A DNA stretch of 64,000 bases from assembly GCA_025266875.1 (NCBI GenBank), contig JALLLT010000040.1, positions 248,001 through 312,000 of the forward strand. Reading direction: 5' to 3'. The position numbers and the translations under genes are program-made. Positions 33,144 to 45,364 of the stretch are shown piece after piece. This DNA comes from Fennellomyces sp. T-0311 (Eukaryota; Mucoromycota; Mucoromycetes; Mucorales; Lichtheimiaceae). Below the pieces are notes generated by a model. It was not told the origin of the DNA, made no database searches, and saw only the letters and a list, made by a program, of their open reading frames with translations. How positions within the stretch are numbered: the first letter of the stretch is position 1; every line of letters begins with the position of its first letter.

Positions 33144-34498
33144 AGTGTTGTATCCGTAAAGTGGAGAAAAAGTACAAAAAAAAAACCACTAGCCGGTTTG
33201 GATGTAAGAAATTGTCAGGACCCCCCTCCTGGTCGCAGGTCGACACGTTCTGCAAAATGATTTGACTTCCCACACTGAAATTCGCGGGGCGCAAACAATT
33301 GTCGGGTGCTAACCCGATCGTACTATGCACCGTAAACCGTAAAGAGTACTTTTCCGCTCGTTGCCCACATACCTGTAGTCTCGGTCTACGTTTCTTGTCT
33401 ACCGTTTCCATGGATAAGGCGATACGTACCATGACGATATGGTGATACCTCCATATCTCACTTTATGGTCTAATAAATCAGCTAATGCAAGCGCTCCTTC
33501 ATGGTGCAATGGATAGATTGGGAAAAGTCAATGGTTGGGGCCTCTTTTAGCTTGTGTCACGTCAGCGCAATGGATAACAATTCTCTAAATATTCACTATA
33601 AATTTCGCCAATGAGTACATCGCATCCCTTGGCGTATATCATCTCGACGAATATACTTCGTATACCTCTGTAAGAATCCTCTGCTATGACATTATGAGAC
33701 GGAAGGCCGCGACGATATATATGAGCATATTTATGCATATCTTACTGGTTACTGACTTGCATCACTTGCCTGTGCTACCAACTGCTGATATTGGATCCAC
33801 ATTGATTCCTGGTGATACCGCTGTCACTATAACATAAAGGAATGTACTTACGCATGGCGTGTAATTTGGAGAAGCGCATGATATGTAGAACGCCGGAGAA
33901 TCAACGCCGCTAGTCACTTCCAAGATGGTACGATGTGACATATCGACTGCTTCCATTGCCCTGCGATTATCTCGTATCTTAATATATGTGAAATTGCCTT
34001 TGGAGGTCTATACCTTCACTCGTACTCAAAATCCACTTTTGCCGTTGCTGTACTCCTTATGCAATAGGTAAAATGGGGTCGACGGCTGTAGCTTGGGTCA
34101 CGTTTGACTCTATATGCAAATCATCGTAATTGGTAGGTACTAGTGACACAAAATCCTCTTACCAATGGGCCCATTGAGGACTGAGATTATGACATTTCTA
34201 ATCATACAGCGTTTTTATGAGCACGAAAGCAACGCAAAAGTGCAAATCATAGTGCAGTACGCTATGTCATGTATTCATAACAGGTACCCGGATTTGCGAA
34301 AAGTGAAGGCTGATAATAAAATTGTCTCTCTCTCTCTCTCTATAGAACACAAAACCTAGGCATAGCAACCTGCTGTGTTCCATTTCTTTGTTTTGAGTGT
34401 GATCCGTTGCTCCACTACCTACACAAGGTTGCTTCTGTATAAATAAGGTTATCTCTTTTCAATGCTTAATACCAAGTTCGGGGTTAGCGCTGCCAGTC
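33144..34498. other. Intergenic, tRNA-like fragments only
   Basis: No gene recognised. Two copies of GCAATGGATA (33506-33515 and 33567-33576), 61 nt apart, sit in contexts like the 5' half of an arginine tRNA (GCTCC...GGTGCAATGGATAGA), but neither has an anticodon arm or T-loop after it. Confidence 0.35.
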
Positions 34499-36107
34499 AT
34501 GGAACAGTTTTTGTGTCAAATCATTAGCCCAAGTTCTGGTGCTGATGAGTGTTTCTCAGTCTTCTGCTGGAGATTATCCAAGCCATATAATGTACTTAGG
34601 GAAAGTTCTCATTCCGGTGAACCCCTGTCTCTTACATGCATGTTCCATCCAAGGTCGTTGTACACTCCTAGTCATTCAAGGAAGGCTATGTATGATGCAG
34701 CTGCTCATACCTCTGCCACATAATCACGCGATAGTTGATCCAGTCACTCTTGTCAGATCTGTATTTTGTAGAGCAAACAAAGGTCATATCGAAATGTACG
34801 TACGTACCCATTCCATTTCATGGGAAAGTTGCTGTCATCATAAGAAGTATATGGGTTACAGTACTCCACCAACGTTTTATAAGGGAGCTTTTGTAAGTTA
34901 CATTCACACTTTGAAGAGGAAACAACAGCGAAAAGTGTTGATGGAATGATCGCTGGTCACAAAGTATGGCGGATGGATACCAGTAAAATTAAAGTTCAAC
35001 TATTATCCAAAAAAGAAACACTAGAAGGACACAAGCATGCTTTCTCCCAAGCCCACGGGGAGGTCGGTTTTCCAAGGTAGCTGGTTTACAAAGAGCGGTC
35101 AACCAAGAAATATATGAAGATTATGAGAGAAGTAAGTTTTTTTTATAACTGATTGACAATTACTTACCGAAGCATTGATTTACAGAAGCTCCGGACGAAG
35201 AGATAAGCATGTGTGTCTCCCTTTTCTGCTGTACAAAATGGACCGGGGATGATGAGGACACCTTGTTCGTAATGGTTTATCCTACCCGTTTGGATCATAT
35301 GAGGAGGTTTCCATCGATCCCGCAACGTAGAGGAGGCGATCATAGTGGCTTTGGGTAGAACAAAGAAAGCTTGCACGCTGGGCTGAGAAAATTAGAGAAG
35401 ACATAAGGCACGCTGAATTTGCCGAAAGTTACTTTGGAATGGAGAATTCGCAAGTGTAATCGCAGATGTTGGTATCCTTGTGGACTGCTAAGAATGCAGA
35501 ACTCGCGTCAAGTTAAGTGATTTTCTGCATATTAAGCCATACACTAATAAGCTATCAATGAATTGCATCCATAACCTGACAAACACACGAGAGTATCCAA
35601 GGCAGGATATGTGATGTTACATAATAGAGACCGACATAGTTGCAACAAACATGTAATGACGTTTGAAAAAGCACTTGAAGCGGTATAAAAATTGTATTTT
35701 TAAGAACATACAGCATGCCAAATGTGCGGTCGCTCGATCACGTTCGATGTTGGCTCACACAATGAGATGAAGGTATGGCTGTATGATTATTGACCCTCAT
35801 ATCTTACGAGAGCTGATCCAAACCATGTATCTGGGTTCTGCTGTGCCATGTACAACAGGCAATGTATTTAAAAGCTATGAGGACACGCTCAAGTTCCTGC
35901 ATAATACAGGTCCGATAGTAAATGTTTCTGGCTTAGAGCCAGAAACATATCTTTCCTCAGTGAAAAGTCCCCCCGAACGCATTCCGTTTGATAGATGAAG
36001 GGATTATAAGTGCTCAACCATATGTGGATAGTTCTGTATCGCACGGCTATGCAAGTCTGATTGAGTTCGATAGCGACTACAATTATATGCTGAAGGATTA
36101 CAGATAA
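34499..36107 (+). pseudogene. Degenerate coding relic, family not recognised
   Basis: Several consecutive stretches in different frames look coding but cannot be joined cleanly. One begins near 34539; one at about 34900-35085 contains GHKVWRMDTSK. One at about 35185-35357 contains CTKWTGDDEDTLFVMVYPTR, and one at about 35360-35459 reads KLARWAEKIREDIRHAEFAE. The last begins near 35783 and ends at a stop at 36105-36107 after FDSDYNYMLKDYR. The last part needs a one-base frame change at a run of six C (35969-35974). A stop separates the third and fourth stretches. I recognise no family. It could also be a real multi-exon gene with unusual introns or a local sequence error. Confidence 0.35.
35922..35948. 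repeat. Perfect 12-bp hairpin
   Basis: ATGTTTCTGGCT and its exact reverse complement AGCCAGAAACAT are separated by TAG. It lies inside the open part of the degenerate relic, so it may be chance. Confidence 0.6.
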
Positions 36108-37890
36108 ATTTGTTAATACAGTAGATATTTTATCGGCTGTCTAAATTAAACCAAAGACAACTTGTATATCCAAAACTGACTACCCTGACACTGCCTTCGA
36201 TATAGTTGTTTTTCATTGAGAATTAGCCTGTAGGCAAAAGTCAATGATAGCAAATGGTGTTCGTCATCAATATTGCTACTTTAATGCCATGGACGAAGCT
36301 CATTACTGTTGATGTATTAGTGACATTACTGATATTCGTACGTTGTTTCTGTGGATTCAGAATACAAATTATTTGTTTAACATACAAGTAGTAAGCATTA
36401 AGGTGAAAACTATAGCGCGGCTTTTTCTCTCTTTGACAGACTGTCGGTAGCACCATACGATACTACGTGTTACACATAAATCGGATCGTGCAGTGGAATA
36501 TCTGACAAATCAAGTTCGCATACTTTCACGCGTTATAGGTACCGATGATTTATTCCCAAGTATGTCATCTTAATAGTAGTGTGCTACAGGAAGGGTTTTT
36601 CCTTTTCCACGCTTATTTCCCTAAATCGTCTTTATTGCAGAATTTTCTTCTATTCCAGGCTATGAAACATTTATACCAGATCAAGAAAAAACATTCTCAA
36701 AAAGTTATTTTGGAATATTGATGTATAATATATCAGCTATGAAATAGCTTAAAGCAAAATATTGTGCATATGTACTGCTTGGGAAGCTTATATTTACCTA
36801 GTACAGCAAATGTAAAAAAAAGGATGCTTGCCTCGCACAAGAACATAATCGGCATCATGCTTTTCTCACAGATAATTTTGTTTGGAAGAATATTGTCATA
36901 AAAAGAATTTCTGCCGACTTCAAGTCATAGTTTTATAGAATCCACAAGCTACAAGCAGAACTATGTTGATTTGCCACTTTGATAGAGGACACATTCTTTC
37001 GCACATTCATGCTGCGTAAGTTTTGTGCAGCTACAAAGTCCGCTTAAGGTAACGAATCTTTGAACACCTCCATTGTCTTTGACGAATATACGATAGCATG
37101 TTTATCGCCGTGCTTTGCTATCAACAAATAGAATATACAAGCAACACTACTGCTTGATCAAGTGAAACATTTTAATTCTACCAATTAATATTCAGCTCCT
37201 TTACAGGAGATAAAAAAGACTAAGCAAAGTAATAAAGAAAACGGGAGTTGATTTGCATATCAAAAAAATAACGGCCCAAGCCGATTTTCACACAATATAG
37301 AGTGCTTATGTACTATGTGATACTATATTTTTAGCGTTATAGTTTTTGATCTCATGTTGACTTTAATTCTTAAAGCAGACACGCATTTTATTGTCTATCG
37401 GACAATGCGATGTTCGGCTACTAATTACCCTGGTAATGTGGTTGTTTAATCATAAATACGTATGTTCACATATCGCACATTCTGTACTCGAGAAAAGCGT
37501 TCAATTTCGCGAAGACTGTACTTCATAATGCGAGTGTGCTTCAGTAATGAAAGGTCAGTTATCTACAATATCAGTAGCACTTAATGAACGTAGCAAACAG
37601 TTAGCTGTTTTTATCATTTTTTTAAGATGTTATGTACGTCTCTTACAACATTAAGGTGAGCTACCTATTGTCAATATGCACAGATAGCTAACACTTATTT
37701 CTAACCATTTATGCAAAGCGAGCATTGCGTTACGTTATACGACACAATAACGTGCGAATTCATGGTTACAGCGCGGAAGCTTTTACATGGAACTAACTTG
37801 CTATATGTTTCTCAGGCACTTGATGTATTAAGATTCTCGGAACCTTGATGGATAGCGTGGGTCTTTTTTTTATCATCTCCACGCATAAAG
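36108..37890. other. Gene-poor AT-rich region
   Basis: 1.8 kb before the MFS pair. Only short open frames without motif; no repeats or RNA genes recognised. Confidence 0.45.
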
Positions 37891-37898
37891 TATAAATA
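37891..37898 (+). promoter_or_regulatory. TATA box of MFS paralog B
   Basis: TATAAATA about 95 nt upstream of the ATG at 37986. Confidence 0.4.
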
Positions 37899-37985
37899 AA
37901 ACAGCAATGTAATTTTCACATAGATTGAGGCGCGATCATCTCTTTCAAGGGGCCTTGCAGTTATCAACCTACAGGATCAAGCATC

Positions 37986-40148
37986 ATGTTCTCACGTTTT
38001 TTCAAAAGTGGTAGCGACGGCGGTAGTATCCATGAGAAGAAAGGCGATGTCACCTACAATGAGGATGTCGAAACATCTTGGCCGAAGAATGGATCTGATC
38101 AGACACCTTCACCTGTTGGAGAGCGAGAAGAGTTTGTTGAGCCCGATGCTAAGGAGTTGAGACGGCTTATGTGGAAAATTGATCTTCGCATTATCCCTTT
38201 TGTCGCTCTCCTGTATCTTTGCTCCTTTTTGGACCGTGTTAATATTGGTAATGATATGACTTTTGAATCTCTACTACATGATAGACTAAACTTTGCTACC
38301 TAGGAAATGCTAAAATAGCTGGAATGACGGATGACATGGATATTTCTGAAGGACAATACAACTTGGCACTCTCAATTTTCTTCATTGGTTATGTAAGTCA
38401 TGGAGTGCTTTCGTTATCTGCGCCTAGTAGCAAGTAAGCTAATGTATTATCAAGGTACTATTCGAAGTTCCATCGAATTTGATGCTCAAGGTGGTCGGCC
38501 CACGACTATGGATAACTGCGATCATGTTAATTTGGGGAGCGATCATGGCTGCCATGGCAAAATGTCGCAACGGATCGGAGTTGATGGCCGCGCGTTTCTT
38601 TTTGGGTGTAGCAGAGTCAGGGTTGTACCCGGTAAAAGTCAAAGAGTTCACTTAATACTTAATCGCCATCTTATGCCATCTTGCGTCATTCCCAGGGCGT
38701 TATCTTTTATCTGACAGTATGGTATACGAAGAAGCAGCAATCTCTACGTATTGCATTGTTTTACGGAAGTTCTACATTAGCTGGAGTAAGTGGCTGGGCT
38801 GGACAACAGTGATTCGTCAATGCACAGATTACTGACGACACTATTTCCTTTACTCGCAGGCTTTTGGTGGTATTTTGGTAAATAGGTACTGGATATGCAA
38901 GTGATCAATTCTGACAGAGGTATATGCATAGGCGTACGGCATTGTTCATATGGATGGCCTCCGCGGTCTCCGTGGATGGCAATGGATCTTTATCATCGAA
39001 GCGATTCCAACATTGCTTCTCGGAGCCTTAACTTACGTTGTGCTACCTGATTACCCAGAAACAACGACATGTGCGTGCTTGAAACTCCCCGCTGATCACT
39101 AAAATAGATAGCTGATCCGAGATTATTCGTAGTCTTGAACGAGCGTGAGCGAGAAATCATTCTCCACCGAAACAAGAAAGATGCTGGTGTCGCGACTGAG
39201 ACGCACTTCTCCTGGAAGCAGGTCGGGTCCACTTGCATCGATTGGAAGATTTATGCCTACTCTGCAGTTTACATGGCTGGTTCAATCCCTGTGTACAGTC
39301 TCAGCATGTTTATGCCCAGTATTGTTCGTGGTATGGGTTTTGAATCGTAAGTGATAATTATCGATTAGATGGTTATCATATACACTAACTTTCATTTAGT
39401 ATTACGGCGCAAGCAATGAGCAGTCCTCCTTATGCTTGTGGTATGTCGTTGGACGTTTGCATTAAACAAAGGTCAAGTCGCTAACGGTAATATCAAATAG
39501 CTTTTGTATGGTGTGTATTCAACGCCTGGGACGCTGATCGCCGAGGCGAACGCGGTTTCCATCTTTCGATTTCAGCATGTTTAGCTGTTATTGGGTACGC
39601 ACTACTGATTGGTCTCAAAGATCAAAGTTCAGGCGTGTTATATGTGGGCGCTATTTTTGCAGCGATGGGAAGGTAAGGATTTCTATTGAGTCAACGGGCT
39701 GTTGCTGATAGGTAACTATTTAGTTTCGGTATGACACCGGTAAAAACGTCATGGTTTTCCAACAATTTTGGTGGCCATACACGTCGCAGCGTTGCCATCG
39801 CATTGATCACTTCCATTGGAAACACAAGCGGCGCCATTGCTGGCCAGGTTTATCGGGCAACAGATGCGCCACAATACATCAAAGGTCACACAGGATGTCT
39901 GGCCTTAGTTTCGAGTGCTGTTGTTACATCGCTCATCCTCAAGTTTATCTTCTACCGAATTAACAAGAGACGAGATAACATGACACCAGAAGAATACAGG
40001 ATTGCGTGCGAAGGTGAAGATCTTGGAGAGAAGGTAACACCCGATATTTCCAATTTTGGCTTACAGACGTTTGTTTGTTCCGCATGATCTGCTAACGAGA
40101 TATTTCTATTTTGCATTGCAGCATCCTGGGTTTCGATACATTCTTTAA
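37986..40148 (+). CDS. MFS transporter, anion/cation symporter (allantoate permease-like), paralog B
   Basis: Multi-exon 12-helix carrier of about 500 residues. The hydrophilic start with FVEPDAKELRRLMWKIDLRIIP leads into helix 1 and the signature SFLDRVNIGNAKIAGM. Later blocks are FEVPSNLMLKVVGPR, ARFFLGVAESGLYPG, IFIIEAIPT, LNEREREIILHRNKKD and NNFGGHTRRSVAIALITSIGN. The last intron ends at 40120 and gives the tail HPGFRYIL and the stop at 40146-40148. One exon, 38860-38877, is only 18 nt (AFGGIL) and is continuous with its neighbour in paralog C. No internal stop was found. By family it is a proton-coupled importer of small carboxylates or nicotinate-like compounds; substrate unknown. Tandem with paralog C. 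Confidence 0.88.
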
Positions 40149-40805
40149 AAAATGTCAAAAAGCAAAGTTACTTTACAGCACAATCGAGAAATATGTATAT
40201 AGCAGTTCTTATACAGGATATTACGTCCACTATTACAGTAGTTCTAAATAAAGTGTGCTCGAAAAGTTGCAGTATGCACTAGATTTGATTGGTTGCTGTT
40301 ACTAAGGACGATCGGATAAACGACCTTCCAACGCTGTGGGGCATAATCCACAAACAACTTTCCTACGGTTTGTGTTACGAAAATACCATTTTTGGCATAT
40401 GGCATCATCTGAGATCGATTCACGCAATCGCGTACCAAGCGAGCGTCATTCCGAAATGCCGTTTGTAAATAATAAATGAACTGTGTAATTTCATCTGAAG
40501 CATATAATTTTGGACGCAAACAATGTATCTGATTTCATTTTTTTCGAGCCCTGAAGATAAATGAGTAGGATTGTTTTTTTATAACAGCTCTGAAAACGTC
40601 AAAATGACACTTGTTGGCACAATTGTCCTAATCTCGCTAAATTGAGGTTCCGTTCGTTCTCATGGCTCTACAGCGGACATATCGCTCACCAGGCGCCGTC
40701 CGTAGTACAGATCAAACGAACGTGCCGTAATTCCAAGAGACATGTCTGCTGAATGAAAAAAAGTTTTAGGGTTATACGGGTCTGACAAAGATTTTGATCT
40801 CTGCC
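40149..40805. other. Spacer between tandem MFS genes
   Basis: Promoter region of paralog C; no gene recognised. Confidence 0.5.
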
Positions 40806-40813
40806 TATAAAAG
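40806..40813 (+). promoter_or_regulatory. TATA box of MFS paralog C
   Basis: TATAAAAG, 63 nt upstream of the ATG at 40876. Confidence 0.45.
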
Positions 40814-40875
40814 CAAAGACTCAATCGCGTACTTTCTGAATATCTGCTCTTAATCTCACCCTTCTCACAACCGCT

Positions 40876-42833
40876 ATGGTTAAGGACAGTACTATCGATC
40901 AAGAAAAGAAAACCGCCGTGGTCTACGATGATGATGCTGCCGAATCCGGTGCCAGCAGTACAGACAGCAAATCCGAAGATTTCGTCGAACCCGATGAGAA
41001 GGAGCTTAAGCGACTAATGTGGAAGCTGGACTTGCGCATCATTCCTTATGTTTGCATTTTATACCTATGCTCCTACTTGGATCGTGTCAATATTGGTATG
41101 TGAATCATTCAACTGCGGCATTAATTTTGCTTACTGATGCTTATCCTTTAGGACATGCCAAAATCGCCGGTATCATGGACGAAATCGATATTACAGAATC
41201 ACAATACAGTTGGTCGCTCTCTATCTTCTTCATTGGCTATGTAAGCAACACCGATATCTCGACCAAGGCACAACTAACGAGTTCCAATAGGTTATCTTTG
41301 AAGTTCCCGGAAACTTGATGCTTAAATGGTTAGGCCCGCGCATGTGGATTAGTATCATCATGATCATTTGGGGTGCAATTTTGGCTGCTATGGCTGCTGT
41401 CCGTAATGGCAAGGAACTGATGGTTGCTCGCTTTTTCCTTGGCGTTGCAGAGGTAACACATTTAGTTTGTGGTATTTTTACGCTTTACTGATTTTTTATT
41501 TTTCCCCCATCTCAGGCTGGTCTTTATCCTGTAAGTACACGAATAATGACAGCCGTATAATAGGGTTATTTACTTACCTTATTTTTATGACAGGGTGTTC
41601 TGTACTACCTTTCTGTATGGTACACAAGAAAGCAGACTGCGCTACGCGTCGCGTTTTTCTATGCCAGTAACACTCTTGCAGGGGTAAGTTTAACTTTTGT
41701 TAGAAGTTAACAAGAGGGCTAAAATTGTAATAGGCTTTCGGTGGTCTTCTGGCTTACGGTATCATGCATATGGATGGCTTGCAAGGACTAAGCGGTTGGC
41801 AATGGATCTTTATTATTGAAGCTATTCCTACTCTGTTCTTTGCCGTTGTCACTTACTTCTATCTACCCGACATGCCCGAAAAAGCCACATGTAAGACAAG
41901 TTTCTCTGGCCATATCACTACGAGTGACTAATATTTTATGATTCTAGTCTTGAACGAACGCGAACGTGCGATCATTTTGAACCAGAACCGTAAAGATGCT
42001 GGTCCCGCATTGGAAACCCACTTTTCGTGGAATCAGGTGTGGTCTACCTTCCTCGACTGGAAAACATTCGCCTACTCGTTCTTGTATATTGTCGCTGCTA
42101 TTCCAGTATACACTCTCAGTTTGTTCATGCCCAGTATTGTCAACGGTATGGGTTACCAAGCACTTACCGCTCAAGCTATGACGACTCCTCCTTACATCTG
42201 TGGTATGTTGAGAATGTGACTTAGATTATGTTGTCTTTGGGATACTAAATTTTTCCTTTTAGCTTTCTTCATGTGCATTCTCAACTCTTGGAGCGCTGGC
42301 CGCCGCAACGAACGTGGTGCTCACATGGCACTTGCCGCTACACTCGCATTAATCGGCTATATCCTGTTGATTGTTCTGCGAAACAACCCATCCGAACATC
42401 TGTATGCCGGTGCCATTATCGCCACCACAGGTACCTTTGGTATGATGCCAGCTTTTGTCTCTTGGTTCGGCAACAACTATGGTGGCCACACAAGACGTAA
42501 TGTAGCAATTGCTACTATTGCTTCCATTGGCAACTGTGGTGGTATCATTTCAGGTCAAGTTTACCGAGCCGACGATGGACCCCATTATATCACGGGCCAC
42601 ACCATCAATTTGGCACTAATGGCGTTCTGCGTTGTCGGACCTCTTGCAATGAAATACGTACTTCACCGTATCAATGTCAAACGTATCAACATGTCTCCTG
42701 AGGAATACCAGAAAGCAGCACAAGGAGAAGAGTTGGGAGAAAAGGTAAAGTACTTTTTCTTCAAGAGCAATATGGAATCACGTGTTCTAACCATTGGCTT
42801 CAATAGCATCCCGGCTTCCGCTACATTACCTAA
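40876..42833 (+). CDS. MFS transporter, anion/cation symporter (allantoate permease-like), paralog C
   Basis: Same family and exon plan as paralog B. An acidic N-terminus with FVEPDEKELKRLMWKLDLRIIPYV is followed by YLDRVNIGHAKIAG, FEVPGNLMLKWLGPR, LNERERAIILNQNRKD and NNYGGHTRRNVAIATIASIGN. A 15-nt exon at 41516-41530 encodes AGLYP; paralog B has no intron before this segment. A last intron (42745-42807) joins GEELGEK to HPGFRYIT and the stop at 42831-42833; reading through it would add a long unrelated tail, which I reject. Higher use of C-ending codons than paralog B suggests the better-expressed copy. Transport substrate unknown. Confidence 0.9.
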
Positions 42834-43376
42834 ACGTGTGCGCCATTTCATTCAATACTTTCTCCATGGCAATGATTCTCCCTGTAAACAGGAGAACCCA
42901 TCTTTTATCCGCATCTCCTTCCAATATTTTTGTAAAAAAGTTTCGTTTATTGTAATAATTGCATTTTTCATATCCTAATAATAAATACTTAACAGCTCGA
43001 TGTAATTTGGAATTCGTGTTTGATGCAGCTAAAATTTTATTTCATCACTGCTCTTCAGTATGTAGTGTAGTATACAGCATCGATCAGTAGCCAATTCCTT
43101 AGCCAATAGTCTATTGTAAGTCACTATCATCAAACTTTTGAATATATCTCTCAATATCAGCGAGTGGTTACGTGTATGACAGGATACAAGGATATACACG
43201 CTGAGTATTGTGTTATCGAGCGTACTTTGCCGTTGCCTCGGTAACAAGTGCAGCTTAGATGATATATCCCGGCAGCCACCGGTTGGTTCTATATGGGGAA
43301 ATTGAGATCTGACTCATGATCCAGTAGAAAAAATTATTTTCTCTCCTTCCTGTCAAACTATAACCAATAAAGCGAT
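42834..43376. other. Intergenic region before AIR carboxylase
   Basis: 543 nt upstream region; no gene or clear repeat. Confidence 0.5.
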
Positions 43377-45171
43377 ATGAACAGCCAAAAAGTCGGCATT
43401 CTAGGAGGCAAGAATAGCGGCCCATAGCCATGACTGAACCTAACATATGAATGCAGGTGGCCAACTTGGCCGTATGATGGTCGAAGCTGCCTCACGATTG
43501 AATCTTGCCGTGACCATTCTCGATGCACCCACCGACGCACCTGCCAAGCAGATCGAGTCAACCCAGGACCACATTCACGGTGCTTTCAAGGACTCTGTCA
43601 AGATCCGCGAGTTGGCCAGCAAGGTCGATGTATTGACAGTTGAAATCGAGCATGTCGATGCCGACGTGTTGGCTGAAATCGAGGCTGAGGGTAAGGTCAA
43701 GGTGCACCCTTCTGCCAAAACTGTCAAGACGATCCAGGACAAGTATGCTCAAAAGCAACACTTGACCGCAAACGGCATTCCTGTTGCTGAATATATGGAT
43801 ACACCCGATGAAACTGCTGTCTTGGCTGCTGGTAAGCAGTTTGGTTATCCGTTCATGCTCAAGTCCAAGACTATGGCATATGATGGCAAGGGTAACTATG
43901 TCGTCAAGTCTGAGGCCGATGTGAAGCCTGCCATGCAAGCGCTCAATAACTTGCCTTTGTATGCTGAGAAATGGGCTCCTTTCGTCAAGGAGCTTGCTGT
44001 GATGGTCGTTCGTCGTGCTAACGGTGAAGTCCGTGCATACCCCATGGTTGAAACGATCCACAAGAACAGCATTTGCCATTTGACCATTGCACCTGCCCAG
44101 GCCGATGGCGCTGTGCTCAACAAGGCTCAGGCCATTGCCATGAATGCAATCAAGTCATTCCCTGGTGCCGGTATCTTTGGCGTCGAAATGTTCTTGATGC
44201 AAGATGGAGCTATCTTGTTGAACGAAATTGCTCCTCGTCCTCACAACTCGGGCCATTATACTATCGAGGCCTGCGATACTTCGCAATTCGAAAACCATAT
44301 GCGTGCTATCTTGGATATGCCACTTGGATCTACCGCCATGAAGGTGCCTGCTTCCATTATGGTCAACATCTTGGGATCTTCGTCCGATATGGAAGAGTGC
44401 TACAAGCCTTGCCACGAGGCTATCCTGACTGATGGTGCCACAATCCATTTGTACGGCAAGAAGGAATGCAGAAAGGGTCGCAAGATGGGTCACATTACTG
44501 TTGTAGGCGAATCCATGATGCAGGCCCAGCAGCGTCTCAAGCCAATCCTGAAGGCCATGGAACCCGAGGTGGAGCGTAATCTCACTTTGAGTCCTTTAGT
44601 GGGTATCATCATGGGATCTGATTCGGATTTGCCGGTTATGAAGGTCGGTGCCAAGATCCTCAAGGACTTTGGTATTCCCTTTGAACTCTCAATTGTCTCG
44701 GCCCATCGCACTCCCATGCGCATGGTCGAATATGCCCAGTCAGCTGCCAAGCGCGGTCTCAAGGCTATTATTGCAGGTGCTGGCGGTGCTGCTCACTTGC
44801 CTGGTATGGTGGCAGCCATGACTCCTCTTCCTGTCATTGGTGTCCCCGTCAAGGGTAGCTCGCTTGACGGTGTTGACTCGCTGCACAGCATTGTTCAAAT
44901 GCCAGTACGTATTAACGAAAAGCACAGTTTTGTGAGACTAACTTCGTTATAGCGCGGTGTTCCTGTGGCAACCGTTGCCATTAACAACAGTACTAACGCT
45001 GCCCTTCTTGCTATCCGCATGCTTGGTGCATTCATCCCTGGTGTCCTTGACCAGATGGATGCGTACATGAAGAAGATGGAAGGAGAGGTGCTCGGCAAGG
45101 TTGAGCGATTGGATTCGGTGGTAGGTTTTCAGGCTGAAGATTATCCGATTTATGGCGCTAACCACCCCTAA
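43377..45171 (+). CDS. ADE2: Phosphoribosylaminoimidazole carboxylase (PurK-PurE fusion)
   Basis: Exons 43377-43407, 43457-44904 and 44953-45171; 565 residues, the normal length. Residues 1-390 form the ATP-grasp PurK-like half: the Gly-rich start [25 protein letters not shown] in the ATP-binding lid, and [20 protein letters not shown]. Residues about 400-565 form the PurE half: [31 protein letters not shown] and the C-terminal helix [10 protein letters not shown]. The enzyme converts AIR to CAIR, step six of purine synthesis. The first intron begins with GC (GGAG|GCAAGA) and is needed to restore GGGQLG, so it is a GC-AG intron. Loss of this gene gives red adenine-requiring colonies in yeasts. 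Confidence 0.96.
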
Positions 45172-45364
45172 TAGGGTTGGGAAGATTATTAAGGGGAAGT
45201 GATATTTTTATCAAAGTAGACATTTACATCAGCAGCTTATTTATGTACATAGTGATAGTGACGAGAAAAGAACACAACAAAATTTCTTTTTATATCTTCA
45301 TATGAGTATGATTGAGCGGGAAGATATATATATACGAGAATGATAGATATTATACAAGATCAAA

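Noticed and set aside
42745..42978. Long C-terminal extension of MFS paralog C
   Set aside because: It reads through an intron; splicing gives HPGFRYIT and a stop, matching paralog B and the pseudogene.
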